From: JBOHTO01 sp050733695
GTDB taxonomy: Bacteria > Gemmatimonadota > Gemmatimonadetes > Gemmatimonadales > Gemmatimonadaceae
NCBI GenBank assembly: GCA_050733695.1
Contig: JBOHTO010000192.1
Location: 1 to 8,987, forward strand
Reading direction: 5' to 3'
DNA: 8,987 bases
How positions within the stretch are numbered: position 1 is the first letter of the stretch; every line of letters begins with the position of its first letter. The notes beneath the pieces were generated by a model, which saw only the letters and a program-made list of their open reading frames with translations, did not search any database and had not been told where the DNA came from. Shown here piece by piece: positions 5,708 through 8,987 of the stretch. The position numbers were made by a program, and so were the translations under genes.

Positions 5708-6532
5708 CGTTGCCTTTCCACGCTTGCGCCCGCGCACGATGAACTTCTGCGAGGCCTTCTTCCTGTTCCGCGTCTTGGTTCCTTCCTTCTTGCCCCACGG
5801 ACTCACCACGTTCCGCCCGCCACGCGTGCGGCCGCCGAGCGGATGATCAACCGGGTTCATCACCTCGCCGCGAACCTTGGGACGCCTTCCCATCCAGCGC
5901 GTCTTCCCGGCCTTGCCCCATGACTGCAGCTCATGCTCCGCGTTGCCCACCTCGCCAATTGTCGCGAGACAGCGTCCGAAGACGAGCCGCATCTCGCTGC
6001 TCGCGAGCCGTAGCGTCACGTACTCGCCCTCCTTCGCGACGACCTGCGCCGAGGTCCCGGCAGAACGACAGAGCTGACCGCCCTTGCCGGCCTTGAGCTC
6101 GATGTTGTGCACCGCCGTACCCAGCGGCACCTCGCGCAGCGGCAGTGCGTTTCCGGTTCGCACATCGGCGCCCGGTCCGGCGTTGACGCTGTCACCCACG
6201 GACAGCCCCCTGGGATGCAGGATGTAGCGTTTCTCCCCGTCCTCGTACTCCACCAGCGCGATGCGCGCCGAGCGATTGGGATCGTACTCGATCTCGCGCA
6301 CAACGGCGGGGATCCCGCTCCTGTTGCGCTTGAAGTCGACGATGCGGTATCTGCGCTTATGCCCCCCGCCACGGCGGCGCATGGAGATGTGGCCGTGGTT
6401 GTCGCGTCCGCCCGACTTCGTGATCGGCGAGGTGAGCGACTTCTCGGGCGTGCTCCGCGTGATCTCGGCAAAATCCGAGACCGAGCGGAATCGCGAGCTC
6501 TTCGTGACCGGCTTGAATTGGCGAATGCCCAT
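5702..6532 (-). CDS. rplB: 50S ribosomal protein L2
   Basis: L2 is an early 23S rRNA binder needed for subunit association and close to the peptidyl transferase centre. The 276-residue length is normal. It contains SGGRDNHGHIS, GGGHKRRYRIVDFKR (55-69), EYDPNRSARIALV, the KAGKGGQLCRSAGT core, the GEVGNAEH motif, and ends NRKKASQKFIVRGRKR. Around the conserved Asp229-His230, the sequence is NPVDHPLGGRTRGGR. Most bacteria have DHPHGGGEGR here, so the second His is Leu and about three residues of the loop are missing. AAGGA lies 9 nt before the ATG, in a 6-nt spacer after rplW that overlaps the rplW end. The stop is TAG, repeated 12 nt later. Confidence 0.98.
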   Translation of the reverse strand: MGIRQFKPVTKSSRFRSVSDFAEITRSTPEKSLTSPITKSGGRDNHGHISMRRRGGGHKRRYRIVDFKRNRSGIPAVVREIEYDPNRSARIALVEYEDGEKRYILHPRGLSVGDSVNAGPGADVRTGNALPLREVPLGTAVHNIELKAGKGGQLCRSAGTSAQVVAKEGEYVTLRLASSEMRLVFGRCLATIGEVGNAEHELQSWGKAGKTRWMGRRPKVRGEVMNPVDHPLGGRTRGGRNVVSPWGKKEGTKTRNRKKASQKFIVRGRKRGKATQ

Positions 6533-6538
6533 GACTCC

Positions 6539-6829
6539 CTATCCTTCGAAGATCTCGTCGATCGAATCGCCCTCTCGGAGCGTCACGATCGCCTTCTTCC
6601 ACTGCGGACGGCGGCCGGCGGTCTTGCCCATCCGGCGCTCCTTTCCGCGCTGATTCGACGTCCAGACACCCGTCACCCGCACTCCGAAGAGCTGCTCGAT
6701 CGCATGGCGGATTGCCGGCTTCGTGGCACCAGGGTGGACCTCGAAGGTGTACTCCCCGCGCTCCTGGTACGCCACGGAGCTCTTCTCGGTGACGATCGGT
6801 CGAACGATCGTGCGATGCAGCACTGGCAT
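6539..6829 (-). CDS. rplW: 50S ribosomal protein L23
   Basis: L23 sits at the tunnel exit and is the main docking site for trigger factor, the signal recognition particle and the translocon. The 96-residue length is normal. It begins HRTIVRPIVTEKSS, where Glu15 matches the docking glutamate of Escherichia coli (Glu18). The rRNA-binding signature RRPQWKKAIVTL is at 73-84. The gene starts 3 nt after the rplD stop, with GGAGG about 10 nt upstream formed by the last Gly codons of the L4 tail. The stop is TAG. Confidence 0.98.
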   Translation of the reverse strand: MPVLHRTIVRPIVTEKSSVAYQERGEYTFEVHPGATKPAIRHAIEQLFGVRVTGVWTSNQRGKERRMGKTAGRRPQWKKAIVTLREGDSIDEIFEG

Positions 6830-6832
6830 TGA

Positions 6833-7798
6833 CTATTTCCCTCCGCCCTTCTTGCGCGGCTTCGCCGGGGCACGCTTGCGCTTCGCAGCACTCTTCTTCG
6901 ACGCTGCCTTCCTGGTCGTCGATGCCTTGCTGGATGTCTTCTTCTTCGCAGCACGCTTCCGGGTCGCGGCCTTCTTCTTCGCCGTGCCACCGCGGCGCGA
7001 CGGTGCGGACGATCCGCGCTTCGCTGCCGAAGCGCGCTTCTTCTTCGCCGGCTTGCGCGCCGACTCCCGCTTGCCGTCGTCGCCAGTCTCGTCATCCGCA
7101 CTCTTCACACGCTTCCGGCGCCTGCGCGACCGGGCCGGCGATTCGGCTGCCTCCTTCTCCTCCACCGGTTCGAGCCTGTGGCCGATTGCCGAGGCTTCGA
7201 TCAGCACCACATCGGACCAGAGCACGTGATACGTGGATACATCGGAGTACGGCAGCACCCGCGTGCCGGGTATGTTGCGACCGCTCAGGTGCACGGCCGA
7301 CTTGGCGCCATCGGTCAGGATCAGGACCTTGCGATCCGCGATGTCGAGGCGCGCCAGCAGTGCGGCGAGCCGGCTCGTCCTGGGCGCGTCGTAGTTGAAC
7401 GCGTCGATCACGAAGATCGCGTTCTCGCGCGCCCGCGCGTTGAGCGCGCTCTTGCGGGCCAGCGCCCGCACCTGGCGCGGAACGTACTGCGCGTAACTCC
7501 GCGGCCGTGGTCCGAAGACAGTGCCACCACCCACCCAGTTGGGCGCGCGTATCGATCCCTGGCGCGCTCGGCCGGTGCCCTTCTGCCGCCATGGCTTCTG
7601 GTTTCCGCCGACGACGAGGCCGCGCGTTTTCGTGGCCGCATTCCCCTGGCGCTGGTTGGCCATGAACGCCTTCACCGCCTGATGCATCACGGGGATGTTC
7701 ACGGTGCCATCGAAAAGGTCGTCGGGCAGCGCAACGGCGTCGCGCTCCGTTCCGCCCGCCGTGTACGTCGCCGCCCTCAGGCTCTCTCTCTCGGCCAT
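6833..7798 (-). CDS. rplD: 50S ribosomal protein L4 with histone H1-like C-terminal tail
   Basis: L4 binds 23S rRNA domain I, lines the peptide tunnel opposite L22, and represses the S10 operon in Escherichia coli. The core is residues 1-212: the tunnel loop contains QKPWRQKGTGRARQGSIRAP (67-86) with GGGTVFGPRPRSY after it, and the domain ends LWSDVVLIEASAIGHRLEPV. The family normally ends here at about 205-215 residues. This protein continues to 321. The tail has an Arg cluster RSRRRRKR (223-230), a short acidic patch DDETGDDG (235-242), then 79 residues of which 35 are Lys or Arg, 18 are Ala and one is acidic. Its AKKK and KKKAA blocks resemble bacterial histone H1-like proteins. No frameshift is needed to read it. 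The ribosome-binding site is weak (AGGG 6 nt upstream), and the start is 2 nt after rplC. The stop is TAG. Confidence 0.97.
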   Translation of the reverse strand: MAERESLRAATYTAGGTERDAVALPDDLFDGTVNIPVMHQAVKAFMANQRQGNAATKTRGLVVGGNQKPWRQKGTGRARQGSIRAPNWVGGGTVFGPRPRSYAQYVPRQVRALARKSALNARARENAIFVIDAFNYDAPRTSRLAALLARLDIADRKVLILTDGAKSAVHLSGRNIPGTRVLPYSDVSTYHVLWSDVVLIEASAIGHRLEPVEEKEAAESPARSRRRRKRVKSADDETGDDGKRESARKPAKKKRASAAKRGSSAPSRRGGTAKKKAATRKRAAKKKTSSKASTTRKAASKKSAAKRKRAPAKPRKKGGGK

Positions 7799-7800
7799 GG

Positions 7801-8490
7801 TCAGCCCTGCTTGTGAACGAGGACGATTCCGTTCGTGGGACCTGCAACGGAGCCGCGCACGTAGATCAGGTTGCGCTCCGCATCCACCTTCTCGATGCGG
7901 AGGTGCGTCTGCGTGTGACGCTCGGAGCCGAAGTGACCCGGCATCTTCTTGCCCTTGATGACGCGTGAGGGGTCGGTGCCGGGCCCGATCGAGCCCGGCC
8001 GCCTGTGCTTGGTGTTGCCGTGCGTGTTGGGACCGCCGGCGAAGCCATGGCGCTTCACCACGCCCTGGAAGCCGCGCCCCTTGGTGGTGCCAGTGACCTT
8101 GACGCGATCGCCCGGCTCGAATATCTGCACCGTGATCACATCCCCGATCGAATAGCTCGGAACCTCCGCGCCGGCCTTCGTGGAATCGTCCAGGCGAAAA
8201 CTCCGCAGCACGGCGGGTGGCGCTTCCAGCCCGGCCTTCGCAGCATGGCCGACGGCGGCTCTGCTGGCACGTCGCCCGCGTGGAACGCGGTCGTTCGTCC
8301 CGGGCGCATCCTCGCGGCGCAGCCGCTGGGCGCCATAGCCGAGCTGCACGGAGGCGTGCCCCGCGGCCTCCCGCTCGGTGACATGCACCACGGGATTCGG
8401 GGGTGCCTCCACCACCGTCACGGGGATCTGCTGCCCTTCTTCATTGAAGATCTGCGTCATCCCGATCTTCCTGCCGATGATTCCGATCAT
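7801..8490 (-). CDS. rplC: 50S ribosomal protein L3
   Basis: L3 is an assembly initiator whose long loop reaches toward the peptidyl transferase centre. The start chosen is the ATG at 8490 (MIGIIGRKIGMTQIFNEEG), which matches the family exactly and gives 229 residues. A GTG at 8514 would add eight residues without homology and has no well-spaced ribosome-binding site. The extended loop is visible as KGRGFQGVVKRHGFAGGPNTHG, RRPGSIGPGTDPSRVIKGKK and MPGHFG. Relative to Escherichia coli L3, about 15 extra residues lie between GAQ and VGHAAKAG (residues about 55-80). The glutamine methylated in Escherichia coli (Gln150) is a Thr here. The stop is TGA, 2 nt before rplD. Confidence 0.97.
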   Translation of the reverse strand: MIGIIGRKIGMTQIFNEEGQQIPVTVVEAPPNPVVHVTEREAAGHASVQLGYGAQRLRREDAPGTNDRVPRGRRASRAAVGHAAKAGLEAPPAVLRSFRLDDSTKAGAEVPSYSIGDVITVQIFEPGDRVKVTGTTKGRGFQGVVKRHGFAGGPNTHGNTKHRRPGSIGPGTDPSRVIKGKKMPGHFGSERHTQTHLRIEKVDAERNLIYVRGSVAGPTNGIVLVHKQG

Positions 8491-8520
8491 GTGTTCACTC
8501 TGGCTGAGTCTCACCCGCGA

Positions 8521-8829
8521 CTATTCGACCTTGATCTCGACATCCACACCAGCCGGAAGGTCCAGCTTCGTGAGTGCGTCGACCGTCTGGGCGCGCGAGT
8601 CGAGAATGTCGATGACGCGCTTGTGCGTCTTCAACTCGAACTGTTCGCGCGATTTCTTGTCCACGTGCGGAGAACGCAGCACCGTCCACCGCTGCGTCTT
8701 CGTGGGAAGCGGTATGGGCCCCGAGACCTGCGCACCGGTCTTCTCCGCGGTGCGAACGATGTCGGCCGATGCCTGATCGATCACAGCGTGATCGAATGCC
8801 TTGAGACGAATTCGAATTCTGCCAGCCAT
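8521..8829 (-). CDS. rpsJ: 30S ribosomal protein S10
   Basis: S10 is in the 30S head and, as NusE, joins NusB in transcription antitermination. The 102-residue product is standard. It starts MAGRIRIRLKAFDH and contains SGPIPLPTKTQRWTVLRSPH (36-55), HVDKKSREQFELKTHKR and the ending LPAGVDVEIKVE. The core motif region also carries the site linked to tetracycline-class resistance in other species; nothing aberrant is visible there. It is the first gene of the S10 cluster, 33 nt after tuf. A modest AAGAGA lies upstream of the ATG. The stop is TAG. Confidence 0.98.
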   Translation of the reverse strand: MAGRIRIRLKAFDHAVIDQASADIVRTAEKTGAQVSGPIPLPTKTQRWTVLRSPHVDKKSREQFELKTHKRVIDILDSRAQTVDALTKLDLPAGVDVEIKVE

Positions 8830-8862
8830 GTGGAAATCTCTTGATGGAGGAGCTCTTGTTCC
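8830..8862 (-). other. 33-nt tuf-rpsJ spacer
   Basis: The spacer holds an AGCTC palindrome and an AAGAGA before rpsJ but no hairpin followed by a T-run, so no terminator separates tuf from rpsJ. It is too short for a full S10-type leader of the Escherichia coli kind, where L4 acts on a leader of well over 100 nt. Read-through from tuf is the simplest interpretation. Confidence 0.6.
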
Positions 8863-8987
8863 CTACTTGAGGATCTTTGCCACGACGCCGGCACCGACCG
8901 TCCGGCCGCCCTCGCGGATCGCAAACCTGAGACCCTCATCCATCGCGATCGGCGTGATCAGCTCGATCGTCATCTGCACGTTGTCAC
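8863..8987 (-). CDS. tuf: Elongation factor Tu, C-terminal fragment
   Basis: EF-Tu delivers aminoacyl-tRNA to the ribosome as a GTP complex. Only the last 40 codons are present, and the gene continues past the right edge. The translated end reads DNVQMTIELITPIAMDEGLR then FAIREGGRTVGAGVVAKILK, which is the highly conserved end of domain 3, with FAIREGGRTVGAGVV nearly invariant among bacteria. The stop is TAG. Its position just before rpsJ is the classical end of the str operon (rpsL-rpsG-fusA-tuf). Confidence 0.97.
   Translation of the reverse strand, partial: DNVQMTIELITPIAMDEGLRFAIREGGRTVGAGVVAKILK

Noticed and set aside
7072..7168. Possible frameshift or separate fused gene creating the L4 tail
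   Set aside because: The frame is continuous with no better alternative frame, and the ribosome-binding site of rplW sits correctly at the end of the tail. A read-level check remains the decisive test.
8086..8112. Missing PrmB-methylated glutamine in L3 as a striking loss
   Set aside because: The residue is not conserved outside some proteobacteria, so its absence is expected.
8491..8514. GTG start of rplC eight codons upstream
   Set aside because: The ATG at 8490 begins the exact L3 family start MIGIIGRKIGMTQ, and the GTG has no well-spaced ribosome-binding site.

Overview
This window holds a bacterial ribosomal-protein superoperon, read entirely on the minus strand. In transcription order (right to left) it runs: 3' end of tuf, rpsJ, rplC, rplD, rplW, rplB, rpsS, rplV, rpsC, rplP, rpmC, rpsQ, rplN, rplX, rplE, rpsN, rpsH, rplF, rplR, 5' end of rpsE. 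This is the end of the str operon joined to a complete S10 operon and the first part of the spc operon. No mobile element, CRISPR array, tRNA or rRNA is visible, and there is no sign of an accessory system. The products belong to the translation machinery.

The genes are packed tightly. Most spacers are 1 to 15 nt. Two junctions share one base (TAATG at rplF/rplR and rplV/rpsC), and rplP/rpmC overlap by 11 nt. The three longest spacers are rpsN-rpsH (97 nt), rplB-rpsS (42 nt) and tuf-rpsJ (33 nt). No convincing internal promoter or terminator was found, so one polycistronic transcript entering from tuf is likely.

The DNA is GC-rich by eye, and S14 is the short zinc-binding type. The tuf-rpsJ junction, the high GC and the Ala/Lys/Arg-rich ribosomal-protein tails suggest an environmental GC-rich bacterium. 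Gemmatimonadota or a neighbouring phylum is a guess I cannot confirm without a database search.

The unusual content lies in the proteins. Several ribosomal proteins carry low-complexity additions to normal cores. L4 has a C-terminal tail of about 110 residues resembling histone H1. L29 has a basic Ala/Lys/Arg tail. L5 has a charged then Pro/Ala-rich N-terminal extension. S5 starts with Ala-Ser-Thr-Gly repeats and polyglycine, encoded by perfect and near-perfect tandem DNA repeats. S19 ends in Gly/Pro, and L24 has a basic N-terminal extension supported by a strong ribosome-binding site. L2 has a shortened loop next to its conserved Asp-His, and L3 has about 15 extra residues in one loop. Stop-codon use is also odd for such genes, with TAG the most frequent stop (8 of 19).
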